NCBI RefSeq assembly: GCF_051014685.1
Contig: NC_135055.1
Span: 7,676,001-7,740,000 of the forward strand
DNA length: 64,000 nt
Direction of reading: 5' to 3'
Source of the DNA: Ptiloglossa arizonensis
Lineage: Eukaryota; Arthropoda; Insecta; Hymenoptera; Colletidae
A program made the position numbers and the translations under genes. The notes below the pieces were generated by a model. That model ran no database searches and was not told where the DNA came from. It saw only the letters and a program-made list of their open reading frames with translations. Shown here piece after piece: positions 35,341 through 54,111 of the stretch; within the stretch, counting starts at the first letter, position 1; each line of letters begins with the position of its first letter.

Positions 35341-38102
35341 TAAATAAAAATCAATGATTGTTTTGGTATTCTACTTTTTTTGTTATACTTCCTACGTTTT
35401 TTATCGTAAATTTTCTCCTATTTGGCATTATAATCTCATTCACAATTATTATTGTTTTTTTTTTCTCCTATTAAGATGTAGATTATATACGCTTATAATG
35501 TCTACGGCTTGTAAATTTGAATGTCTGGAAACAATCGATAGTTAGGATCAAAATATCGATAACCATCGGTCACTGTCGATAATTCTTCACCACTATATTT
35601 CAACATTTATATTTAGAATAAATTTGTTTCCACGAAGCGACAACCTTTTGAAATTTAAAAATTCAAAGTATCAAATTTTTAAAACAACTTTATAATTAGT
35701 GATAGCTAAAATTTTAGAATTTTAAGGAAATTCAAGCTAAAACTAATGTTTTAAGTATTCGTTACAGAATATCAAAAGGTAAGTTTGTACTATGTTTTTT
35801 ATACAAGTGGACACCTATATATCGTGCATTTCATCGTATCATAAACATTTCCTAAATCGTATACAAGTAACACAAAGTTTATGAGTATTTTTATTTCGAG
35901 TAGGTATTTAAAAAAATATTTAAAAATAGTAAACGTTGGGTTTGTTTCATAATAAAGTTTAGACATTATTAAAAAATACTGCATCAATTTTAGCTGCCAC
36001 TTTTTGTTGTTTTCAACTTTACACTGAATTTAAAAAGCAGTGGTTGGAAATATTCTAGCGTGTAGAACCAGCAATTAAAGAAACTTAAGCTATCTTTCGA
36101 TGTTTTATCTTTATTATGTGTACTTTCAGTATCAAACGTAATGTAAATAGAACTAATGGAAATAAACGATGATCATCTTAAAGATAAAGAAAACAAAAAA
36201 TATGAAAATAATTTACCCATATACGAACATTTAGACAATATTCAGTAAGATTCAAATGAAGTGGAGTTAGGGACAGAGTAATTGCGTTTTTATATTTTTT
36301 ATTTATATTTTATATACTTCTATATATTTGAATAGTTCATTAATTTCTTTTATTAATTATTTCAGTAGTTCGTTAATTTTAAAAATTTTATAATTGTAGA
36401 ATTACTGTAAATATTCAAATTATGTTATACAAATTAGATTTCTGTCGAAAAACATCGATATAATTTTAATTGCAAATTATCGTTCTCTAGACCATTATTA
36501 TGCATTGGCTGAAACAAGAATAGTAGAGGGGAAACCATGCGGGAACCAATCTGAAGGTTCTTCCTCCACTTGGTGATGTAAGAGGTGCTCCGGTCAATTG
36601 CTGCGTGGTAGCAGGATCTTGACATTTCTAGTGAATTGTAACAATTTCCTCTATATGTGTGAACTCGTGTATCATTACTTACAATTTTCTGATTGTAGAT
36701 CTCTGTTGTTATCGTTACGTTATTGTCATTGAATATGATACATGTTGATACCAAATCCATAATCTCTTTCCTGACTGAATATCGTATATAGACAAGATTC
36801 ATGAAACGGGTGTTTGCGACGTAGAGTTTGATCCACGCGCAGTGTATTAGCGACTCTCTACAGATCTATTTAGTTCAGTATGTAGCACACTCTATATCGA
36901 TGTTGAGTCTTACTTAAGTCACTGGTGTTTTATTTCACACATTTTGTTAAAAATGGGTTGAATATTTTATCGTGCGACCAAGGATTTATTATTGTGAGTG
37001 ATACTTTTATATTATTAGAATATGAGAAGTATGAGAGATTATAATGCTTTACTGCGATTGATGATTGTCCGCCGTAACAATCAGGTTAGGTTTAAAAACA
37101 GCTTTTAGTGACGCGCCTTTTAGGCGTGTGATATATACATACACTATCTTTTAGTTGCCTATTAAAAACGTTATAATAGTAATTAGTATTATAATAGAAA
37201 TGGAAATAGTAATACTAATAATAACTTTAAAGATAACATCGCTCTTCAGCCGCTAATTTTTGTTTGAAGGAGTAAATTCCACGTTTTGAGAAGTCAACAG
37301 ATTAAAATCGTTTAAATACAGGGAGAATAACTGCTATTAAATTTCTTATCATTGGTGGTAAAGAAGAACTAGACTGGATTGAATGTTTTATCTATCTGAT
37401 ATAACTTGATGATTGGAATTCTAACAATGATTTGTGATATAAATTATAGTCTTTTTATTTCCATTTTTCCATGATTTCAATAAGACTTTGTGGATTGTAC
37501 AGAATTTATTCAATCTCTTTAAAAAGTGTACAGTAAAGGAATGCATAAGTATCCTTATCTCTTTGGAGAATTTGTTACAAGGTGGATTACTTGTCAAACA
37601 TTGTGATTCAAGCACAGCGTCTGCATTTTATAGATATACAAATTGAAGGAAGTTAAGATCGGAGCAAAGGAAGAAACTACAAGAGCGTTAAACAAAATAT
37701 TATTAATTGAAATTATATATAAGGGACAAAGAAAAAGTTACAAAAATTGAAGTTAGCGTTAAGAATGATTGCATACTTGTTGGTAACATGTTCTATTTTA
37801 AATGTGCAAGATATTTTAAAAGATAAAATGATAATTCATTTGTTAAGAATCCAAAATTAACGAAGAAAGAAATAATAGTTTATGATAGGAGATTCAGTAT
37901 ATTGTGGTCAGATAATCTGCATTATCTATTGTTATCAAATTTTTTTCAATTTTGTCACAAAGAACTTCATTTAATAATATCATAGGCAAGAATGATTCAT
38001 CATCGATCTTATATGATATTAACGATCTAGATGGTATAACTCTGTTCGAATATCTAAAATAGATGTATCGTATTTAAAAATGTTTAATCTTGTTTACACA
38101 TA
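35341..38102. other. intergenic region without recognisable genes
   Basis: 2.8 kb of mainly AT-rich DNA. 35530-35590 has four clustered CGATA/ATCGAT-type words. The longest ORF (minus, 36434-36802, 122 codons) has no recognisable domain and no splice partner I could support. 36780-36930 is somewhat GC-richer. Nothing is called. Confidence 0.5.
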
Positions 38103-38104
38103 TA

Positions 38105-38522
38105 CAGTAGTCTTTCGATTATCTGATCCCTGGATTATCTGACCACCTAAGTATAAAACAAAAAGTTCACTTGCTGCAAGAGTAATATAAGTTAAAAAAA
38201 TACAATTTGTGAATTTGAATGGTTTATCAACTTACTTTATGGTTGTAAATCAGGAGTTGTAACCTTATAGATTATGTCATTAATACAATAAACAAGTAAT
38301 GTTTTATAATATTAATAAATTGTATTGTCATCATTTTCCTATTCACATTTCTACACAAAATTTAACTCAACAAATATCTACGAGATTTGTTATTTAAATG
38401 TACATAAAATGAGGCATGTATTATACCTTAAAAATGGTATATATTATGCTAATATATGTATTTAAATGTACCTACCAACCAACCTTTTGCTCTTATTAAA
38501 TTGGATAATTCAAGGACTACCG
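38105..38522. mobile_element. pogo/Tigger-type MITE with TA target site
   Basis: A 418-bp element with terminal inverted repeats: the left end is CAGTAGTCTTTCGATTATC and the reverse complement of the right end is CGGTAGTCCTTGAATTATC. It is flanked by TA on both sides (38103-38104, 38523-38524). A second GGATTATCTGACC word follows the left repeat. The CAGTAGTC..GATTATC end is characteristic of pogo/Tigger elements. It has no coding capacity. Confidence 0.7.
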
Positions 38523-38524
38523 TA

Positions 38525-39428
38525 ATCATAATTGATTGTGAACCAGCTGAAGAAATATCAATATTTCTACATAAGAAGTTGTTTATTACTTTCCATGGTT
38601 CAATGTAAATAAAAAATTTGTGGATAAATTACTTCTGTTTTTAGGAGATATATCTGTAATATTAAAAATAATAAACAAAGAAGGGATTGTATCATAAATG
38701 ATTTTAATAAATCCTTGTAGTACGAAGCACGAGAATTTTGAAGTTTTGTGAAATCCTCATCAAGGCTTATCTTCGAATTTAGACAATCAGTATAATAATT
38801 CGTTGACGATATCATTGCGGTAATATGATCGTAGGAAGCCTTTTATGTATTGTATTTGCTTTGTATTACTGGCTCGTTGTTTACCCCGTAAGGGTCATAT
38901 TCGTCATTTATCAAGTCGCTTTAAGTCGATAGCTTATTCAATTACTGATAGTTCTATTGAAACTACAGTTTTCGTCTAACGATTTAGTATAACGATGATT
39001 ACACGACTTTTGAAAGGGTAACTGAAAGAAAGGATTTTACGAGAATTCGTTAAATCTATTTTTAGATAAAAAATGGACATATCGTTGGATAGAAAGGCAC
39101 AAAAAGACAACGAAATCAAAAAGAAAGGATAGTCGCAGTTGTAACAAGTGCAGGTAAACGGAAAAACAAGTTCTCATTTTTTTCGTTCGAAACATCGATC
39201 CATCCGTTATGCCTCTTTCCGTTAAATTAAATTTTTGTCGATAGATACTATATTACGAACGAATGATCATAAAATATCAAAAATAAATATTTATGTCCGA
39301 TCGCGTTATCATTTCCTCTCTCGCATCTTAATGCCTGCTGCGCGTCAACTTTTACCAGTAAGCTGCTCTTAGCCTCTTATCCACATTACCTTTCCCTTTT
39401 TGCGTTCAACGAGAAACACGTGCACGAG
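38525..39428. other. intergenic region upstream of the SLC17 gene
   Basis: Noncoding. The right half (from about 39200) rises in GC and is expected to carry upstream regulatory sequence for the SLC17 gene. No specific site other than the TATA/TCAGT pair just downstream is supported. Confidence 0.45.
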
Positions 39429-39464
39429 TATAAAACGAATTCGCACAGAGAGCGTCGATTCAGT
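39429..39464 (+). promoter_or_regulatory. core promoter (TATA box plus TCAGT initiator) of the SLC17 gene
   Basis: TATAAAA at 39429-39435 is followed by the arthropod initiator TCAGT at 39460-39464; the initiator A is 33 bases from the first T of the TATA box, near the canonical distance. It precedes the predicted start codon (39711) by about 250 bases, leaving a plausible 5' UTR. Confidence 0.6.
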
Positions 39465-39710
39465 TACTCGCAACATGTCGTGATACACACGAACAAACTA
39501 TCGTTTCTATCCATTGAATTTTGTGAATAAATATTAAACTCGCTCCTCGACTACTGCATCTGCAACATACAATTTAGAATAAAGTGCTCGTATGTCTTTC
39601 GATCGAGTTAGCACCGTTAAAATCACTCATTACTTGGTTCGGATTGCTGGTCATTCATACTTTTTACTTATTTTATTTTGTTACTCGAGCACCGAAAAAC
39701 ATTCAACAGG

Positions 39711-42700
39711 ATGATACCCGTGTGGAAAGCATTCTGTGAGTATCACTTAGTTGTACTTTATAGTCGCAATGCGACAATACTTGACTTGATGATGCTTCTT
39801 AAGAGATAAAGTATATAATATGACTTTAACTTGGATTTTCTTTATTGAGGAAAAATTGTGATATTATCTTTTTACACTAACGTTTCGATCGATGATGTAA
39901 TTTTTCTCGAGGATATAAAGTTTAATATGTTTTACTGCTTGTACATTTTATAGTTTCCTCGATTTTGTCGATTAAAGTATAATAGTACGTTATTGTCAAA
40001 AAAGTCCGTTGAGAAGATTTACAAATGCCAAATTAATATTCGACATTAAAAACTCTTTCCTTTCGTGTTAATAAATATTCAAAGATTTTACTGAAAATTG
40101 CTATTCTCATCACGTATAGATCGAGACCGTTCCTTCTCAATTGTTTGCCTTAGCAGTAAATAATGACGGAACTTGATTCGTTCAGTGACACGTACTCTAT
40201 ATACATACATCGGTTTCATTTTGTAAGTTCACGAATTTTGCGATGTAATTTTTGTACATTCGGCATTATTCTTCTGATAATTCGTCCCTTTCGAATCAAT
40301 GATGTTTCGTGAAAGAATCGTTAAGATGTCACCATCACCATTAGTAAATTTGTAAAGTGACAAAAAGTACGGGCAGAGTATTTGATTTATTTGTATCAAA
40401 ACCTATTACGTATTTTCACTAACAAAGGGTTACTTTCTTTTTTTGTTACGAAAAACAACAATGCACGATAAATGCTAGAGATTTTACACAATTTGTACCA
40501 CTTTACATTTGATGTAGAAGCCTCTTATACATCAGATATAAATTAATAAGTAATCGAGACAGGGAAAATAATTGTCTTCTTAAGCAAGGATTAATGGCTT
40601 AAGTCAGACATCGCTTTTTCATTATTTCTGCAATCAGTCATTAAACGCACTGAGATATTATCTTGAGGTAGTTTTTAATTTCTTGTATTTGGCTACCTCG
40701 TACATCGCCAGATAAGATAAATTTGTCATTGTTAAATCTAACGAGATTTAACCAAATAAAATAGAAGATTCTATGCGTTCGCTGACTCGTTCGTTGATTG
40801 ATCGATTCATTCGAACACAAAAAAAAAAAAAAAAACATCGCCGTATAATGATCTCTCTTTCTCAAGATTTCGGAAGTTTTCCAAGAATTTTATCATCACG
40901 ACGTATCGTAAGATTGCATCTTACTAAAAACTATTCCATCAAGTTTCTCCGCGCGGACTTCTCTCGGAATACGAAACGCATGTTCTATTACTACAATAGG
41001 TTGTTCAATAAATTTTATCGAACGAGAAATCTCATTGAATAACCTAGTGCTACGTATTCGTCTTACATGTATATGTATATATCATATCTACCGTGGTTTA
41101 AGCTCCGGCACAAGTGTCGCTTAATTGCCCGATTTGACCTAGTCTCTATACTTTTGCGGTTTAATTTATCGCAGAAAAGGGTTGGTTTCATCCATTCGTT
41201 CAATCAAGTCGAATGTTTCCATGCTGCGCACAATCTTTAATCTTTATACTCGCAACTAGATACGTTTTCGGTATTGTACTTGGTAAACCATTTAGACGGC
41301 AGTCTATATAAAGTACGACCGACGTTTTACGAAACACGTCGTTCGGATTTTGTTTCGTGATAACTAGTTAAACCCGAGTCACGAATTATCGTTACGACCC
41401 ACCCGATGCGTACGACCTTCTTCATTCAAGGATTTTTGGTATCCAAAATTTTCTTTCTCTCTCCTTCCTTAACTTCTCCTTGGTTCAACGTTTGCCGTTT
41501 GTCGTTTGCCTTCCCGGCGGACACGAGCCGAAATCAAAATTGTGTTGCACCCAAGTCACACTGTTACGTGCAAGGAATCTGACCTTTACCTAGATAGGTT
41601 TGTACGGCTCGTTAGACAGCTGCCAATAGGGAAAGGCTCTGCTAATCGTCATTCCTTCCGCGCCGTTGACCTCGGGCTTTCTTCTTTGCGGCGACGACGA
41701 CAGCGGCGGCGGCGACGTGGGTCTCTATTTAACGATGCAATTATCAATAATCGATATACTTATTCTATACAGGTGGGCGAATACCACAGCGATGGGTATT
41801 TGCGGTAATGGGATTTCTGGCATTATTTAATGCTTACGCGATGAGGGTTTGTCTATCGATCACGATCACTCAAATGGTAGACACGCAGGAACATAAGATC
41901 CATGACAGCAACCGTGACGATTGCTCATCGAACGAGACAATTTCCGACTCGGTAAAACCAGCGTCGAACGTAGATCGTTATCATTGGGATGAAATCACTC
42001 AGGTAACAAAAAAAAAGAAAAAAAAATATATCGTTGGTCGTGATTGTCGATAAACTACTATAAAATGGCAACGATGTTAGCGGCAGTGGCAACAATAACA
42101 ATCTTTACCGGTTTTAGGGTGCAATTTTATCATCGTTTTACTGGGGTTACGTAGTGACTCATTTACCAGGTGGAATGCTGTCCGAAAAGTTCGGTGGAAA
42201 ATATTCCCTTGGTCTGGGCATATTGGCGACTGCAGTGTTTACGCTGATTACACCGGTTGTTGTTAAATTTGGGGAGGCGACAGGTCTGATCGTGGTTCGC
42301 GTATTAATGGGCCTTTGCGAAGGTACAACTTTTCCGGCGTTAAACGCGATGCTTGCTCAATGGACGCCGCCGGAGGAAAGATCCAAGATCGGCTCGTTGG
42401 TATTCGCCGGTGCTCAACTTGGTACAGTATTTGCAAACTCGTTATCCGGAATCATCCTCCATTACTCGGAGATCGGCTGGCAAGCTGTATTTTACGTGTT
42501 TGGTAGCATTGGAGTTGTTTGGTTCTTGATATGGTTGGTAACGTGTTATAATAATCCGGACACGCATCCGTACATTTCCGAGAGAGAGAAGAACTTTTTG
42601 CGCGAAAGGATGCATACCCATACGCATAAGAAACCACCTTCGGCACCATGGCGGCACATTCTCACATCTGTACCAGTTTGGGCATTGATAACCGCGCAGA

Positions 42701-43505
42701 TTGGTCACGATTGGGGTTTCTTCACTTTGGTAAACGATCTCCCCAAATATATGAGCAGCGTTCTCAAATATTCAATCAAGAGCAACGGGCTGCTCTCCGC
42801 GTTACCCTACCTAACGATGTGGGTTTGCAGTGTAATTACATCCTGTCTAGCCGACTGGATGATCACAAGCGGTGTAATGTCGCGCACAAACGTACGTAAA
42901 CTGGGAACAACTATTGCTTCGTTGGGTCCAGGAGCGTTCATTATCGCCGCGTCCTACGCCGAATGCGACAGAACAAACGTCGTAATTATGTTCACACTTG
43001 GCACAACATTAATGGGTAGGTAACAGTTTGCAAGTAAACCAGCTTTCTCTTCGTTCGCCCTTTCGTACTGTCTTCTGACGATGAATTCAACGTTTGTGTT
43101 CCATCGATTGTTGAATTCAGCCCGGAATCGACAATTGTGTCATTTTCCTCGTGATTTCTTTTTTCAGGCACATTTTATCCAGGAATGAAGGTTAACGCTC
43201 TGGATCTCAGCCCAAATTATTCTGGCACTTTGATGGCCCTTGTGAACGGCATAGGCGCTTTTACCGGTATACTGACACCGTATATCGTAGGTGTATTGGC
43301 CCCGAACGAGAGCCTCTCCGAATGGAGACTTGTATTTTGGATCGTTTTTGCCGTTTTCATAGTGACCAATTTCATTTTTGTACTTTACGCGAGCGGCGAA
43401 GTGGAATACTGGAACGATCCTGAATTCATTATACGAGAAAGGGAAGAGAAGCGAAGGAAAACTGAGAACGAAAAGAAGCAGAATGTTGAGAAAACTTCTC
43501 CTTAA
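39711..43505 (+). CDS. SLC17-family anion / inorganic phosphate cotransporter (picot-like)
   Basis: Four exons: 39711-39735, 41773-42002, 42118-43015, 43168-43505; 496 residues. A major-facilitator transporter of the SLC17 type, expected in plasma or organelle membrane as a cation-coupled organic-anion or phosphate carrier; the substrate cannot be read from sequence. Seen: a short first exon MIPVWKAF joined to CGRIPQRWVFAVMGF, the first membrane helix; an extracellular loop with NETISDS as a glycosylation site; family motifs LPGGMLSEKFGGKYSLGLG, RVLMGLCEGTTFPALNAMLA and WTPPEERSKI; GTFYPGMKVNALDLSPNYSG; about 12 hydrophobic helices; and a charged Glu/Lys-rich cytoplasmic tail. A start at the in-frame ATG 41808 would lose part of helix 1, so the upstream exon is preferred. 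Intron 1 (2 kb) holds a second TATA-like box (TATATAAAG, 41305-41313), a possible alternative promoter. Confidence 0.92.
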
Positions 43506-44484
43506 AACATGACTGAACAAAATTTCATCACTCGATTAAAATCTACCTCGAGATCCTTTAAAACAGTCTGGTAGAGCACGAAAGAATATTCGAACGGTTC
43601 TTATATCTACGCCGTCAACTTCTACGACTATGGTATTATGGTCGTTAGATTCGTCGTCGTATGTGCGAAATAATTTTACTATTAACATACCCGTTACGAC
43701 GTTACTCGAATTCTTCGTTATTATCCGGTATTTTTCCGTCTAGTCCAGCTCATTTTTTTTTTTTTGCATCTCCTCCGATAGAAGGAAATAATAATGTGCA
43801 ACGAAAAGGAACGACATTACTACACCGATGAACAATATGTATATTGTATATATGTACAGAAAAGAAGCCTTGCACGCTTCAACGGACACGTTATCGAGCG
43901 AGAATTAAAGGAATGTTCGATTGACGTTACACATTGACGTATTCTCGTGATGGAGATATTCAGTGTACCTGAAAATATTTGCACGGTTGTATCCGTGCGC
44001 GCATACGCATTGTTATTTTTTCCATCCATACAGCGTGTCGTCACCGAAAGAAGTGGAATGAAGATAAAAAATACATGCACGGTGTTATACGTTTCGTCTT
44101 GTATAAAGTTTGCGCATTTATACATTTGTATAGACATATGTACACTTATACAAACATACGTAAACAATACATAATTCACATATAAAAACTCCAACAGAAG
44201 GAAATTTATTTCATTTGTTTCCATTCGTTTATTCCAATGTAACGCAAAGGATCGTTCAATGAACGTTCCATTCAATTTCGTTTAACTGTGCTTGTATTTG
44301 TATTAATAACGGCATTTTACAAACGTTCGTATCGTTTACTGCATTATTTACAAATATTTTTCATTTTGCGCACTGTAATTAGTATCCTTTTTACAAATAA
44401 CAGGTACAACGGTCGATACTCGAGTGAGCGCGTATAGCTCGCTCCTCGCTAGTTGAATTCATCAACCAAGATCAATAGTCTATC
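43506..44484. other. convergent 3' flanks of SLC17 and Ire1
   Basis: Noncoding DNA between two converging genes. It contains a T-rich tract near 43751-43765 and TG/TATG-rich low complexity near 44090-44190. Both 3' UTRs are expected here; overlap cannot be judged. Confidence 0.5.
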
Positions 44485-51176
<6,692 letters not shown>

Positions 51177-52745
51177 GGTTTATAAAATGACTCCTTATCC
51201 AGTTTCACAGATGAATTAAATCAAATCAGAATTCTATTCCTTTCAAAGAATAAGTTACAGCTATATAACAGAAGAACTTCTTAAGTATGTGTTCTTCTTT
51301 GAACCAAGCAGTCACTTGATTCCTCATCTTGAGTCTAAGTATCTTTGTTATTCTCATTAGTTTTCAGTAGCTTCCATCATATTGAAGTACTACATGTAGA
51401 AGGCATTGTACACAAATCTGTTCCTTATCTCTTCATATCCATTTAACTGACTAACATTACATATTGAATAGCAGTAAAAACCTTTTAGACGGTACTTAAT
51501 CCATAAGTCAACATAAATCTTTTGCAATTATTATTACCATTGATGCACGCACAGTTGCGATGTAAAGTGACAATCGTCGCAAAACAAAACGTCACATGGT
51601 ATACATGTAGTCGAAAGTAATGTTTACTTTTTTCTGTACGGTTTGCTTTTAAAGCGTTCACATCTGCGACGCAGTCAAACAGTTTTATAATTCATCTTAA
51701 ATAATCAATATTTGGAAAGTTGTGAAAAATTTGTAATGTTTTACTAACGCAGTAGATGTCTGAACGACGTCGCGCATGCATCCAAAGGACAACGATAACG
51801 TCATGGACACGTGGCTCACGTGTGTTCGCGCACGACTTCATTGCATGCTGTCTATGTATGAAACAGTCGAAAACAATTTATGAAGTACACTACATTGTTA
51901 TGAATTCTAATCGGTAAAGGGTCCGGTATTATGACATATCACTGCTATCTCTATCACTTTTTAAATTTTGTGGTGGATCACTCTTAAATTTATTGTTTAC
52001 AAATATTCATATGATTATTTTAAGAAATACATTTTATAAATGTATGTTTACTCTCTTCCTCCAAGGCACAAGATTCACGATGTATAACCAATGTCAAGCT
52101 ATCGATAACAATTCTGTAGATACCAATAAAATTTGAACGTTAAGGCAATAGGCGTATATAACCTATCTCAATTTACTGTCAATTATTCACTTACAAACAT
52201 GTGTAAGTCGAAGTGTGTCCATTTTATGATACAACACTTCAATTGAAAATCGTCAAAAATGACAAAGAAATAATCATTACTCGTTTTCCATAAGAAATTG
52301 AAGTTGGTTGTAAACAGAACTTGTTAAATGATAAACAAGTTCGACATAAACACTTGTCAAAATGACAAAAGTCATAAAATTGTACTTCGATTACTGGTAT
52401 ATCACTATTAACTAAACACAATTAAACTCATTTGGACATAAATTAAATATCGTACTTTTATGTAATAGATTTTAAAATTTGGCAATATAAAAGATTTATT
52501 TTTAAAAACAATGATTGCAATAACTGCAATAAAGTGGGGTAATTGTATTCGGTACTCTGGCTTAAGTGGATTTTTGACCACTTAAAGAGAAAATCACTAT
52601 GTTTCGAGTATTCTTTCTTCTTTGCAGATTGCTTTCGCATACGTTGCGCGACATAGTGCACGAAAATATTATATATGCATACAGCTAATGATGTTGATTG
52701 AATACGAGAATTATTTTAATCTTTCGAAATATTTAACCTACATAC
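51177..52745. other. Ire1 upstream region
   Basis: Noncoding. Up to about 51850 it is relatively GC-rich for the window and includes CACGTG boxes (separate entry) and a TAACGTCAT CRE-like word (51796-51804). Beyond that it is AT-rich. It should contain the Ire1 promoter and 5' UTR. No other gene is supported. Confidence 0.5.
51808..51822. promoter_or_regulatory. tandem CACGTG E-boxes upstream of Ire1
   Basis: Two perfect palindromic CACGTG boxes lie 3 bases apart (51808-51813 and 51817-51822), about 630 bases upstream of the Ire1 start codon, next to a TAACGTCAT CRE-like word. CACGTG is bound by bHLH-type factors (USF, Myc/Max, TFEB/Mitf, Clock). Whether the site acts on Ire1 is inference. 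Confidence 0.45.
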
Positions 52746-52749
52746 AATT

Positions 52750-53130
52750 ACAGACAAAATTGAGTGGACAGGCAGTAGAAGTAGGTATGAATTAAGTTTA
52801 GTCAAAGTTGTTTTATTATTATGAACTTATGTTTTATATATTATATATTTTCATGGTACATAAATTATTTATCGAATAATTGACATTAATATTTGCATTG
52901 AAATAAGACATACTTAAAGAAAAAGTTATATAATAAATATAAAATTAATATTTAGTATGCTTTGCTTTAATAATTGCTTGTAAATGTCATTGGATACTAT
53001 TTATCTGATTTTCAATGTAAGTTTTATCAATATTTTCAAATGCTAGTTGCAAATTTTTAAAACTTGTACAATTCTTGAAGTATTATCGAAATAACATGTA
53101 TTTACGTCTTTGACTGCTGCATTACCAAAA
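52750..53130 (-). mobile_element. Tc1-like element remnant
   Basis: A minus-strand peptide, broken by a stop, reads ENQINSIQ then HLQAIIKAKHTK (about 52945-53015), matching the C-terminal IPxRLQAVIKAKGxxTKY block of Tc1 transposases. About 200 bases outward lies ACAGACAAAATTGAGTGGAC (52752-52771), which looks like the matching Tc1 terminal repeat. The opposite end was not found. Confidence 0.55.
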
Positions 53131-54111
53131 TTCGGGTGACATTCGGCGAAAATTATAAACAGACCGTGTCACTCCTATACGGGTGACGGTTATATTAGCT
53201 AATTATGAAAAATTTTAGTGGATATTTGAAAGGATGTTAAAAAAAATATGATAAAACTGACAAATTATTATACAAATAATATAAACATATAACTATTAGT
53301 AATTTATTTAGAAAATTATTTGTAATGTAATATTTAAAAATGTTCTATCATACTTTTTTTACATTTCTTCTTGCCTTTGACTGGTGTACACAAAATCTTA
53401 TGTTTTGATAGCATAATTTATATGCAAATCTAATACTTTTTCAGCAACAATTTTATCTAATTACAACATGCTAGTTGCATGAAAAACAAGATTACATTAG
53501 ATGTGTTTATGTGTTTATAAAACTACATTTAATGAAGCTCGATGTCTCAAACGACAATCATTATTTTACTATAAAAAGACATTGTTTGAAAATAATCTGA
53601 ATATGTTTTTATCTTATCAAAACAAATAAACAGATTTTTGCCTACAGATTATATGTTATCGCTAAGTCTCGCGGTAAGCTGGTAATCGTGAGTCAGACGA
53701 AAACATACTCGATTTACGTGACAAGCAAAGTAAAAAATTCTGTTGCATTTGTAACAATCGTATTCGAAGACTAGATTTGCCACCTAGACCTGCCGTAGTC
53801 ACGTGGTTTTGTTTGGATCCACTTCATCGACTCATGAAAAGTATGTACATATATATGTCGATCTCAAACGTCGTGTCGACAAAGTCATGTGGGTACACAT
53901 GAAAAGATAATATACAGATTGGACATCGTGAATGAAGGTGAAGAAGTTTATCCGATGGTCGTTGTTGATCGTAACACTTTGAAATAGGTTTGATGCAAAA
54001 TTATGCAATGGTTCCAATAACAAACCGTAAAATCAGATTCGAGGTTTGTCGATATATTCGTCTAAGAATATTCGCACATTGATGGATTATTGAAACAGAC
54101 ATTTCGCAGTC
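53131..54111. other. TEX2 upstream region
   Basis: AT-rich, with a somewhat GC-richer stretch near 53650-53830 that may be the promoter side of the TEX2-like gene. No separate gene or RNA is supported. Confidence 0.45.

Noticed and set aside
36434..36802. 122-codon minus-strand ORF
   Set aside because: No domain, no splice partner, and it lies in a repeat-rich gene desert; not enough to call a gene.
41506..41808. 100-codon plus ORF overlapping SLC17 exon 2
   Set aside because: It is in a different frame from the transporter, crosses the splice acceptor at 41772, and its Arg-rich composition reflects CGG/CGA repeats.
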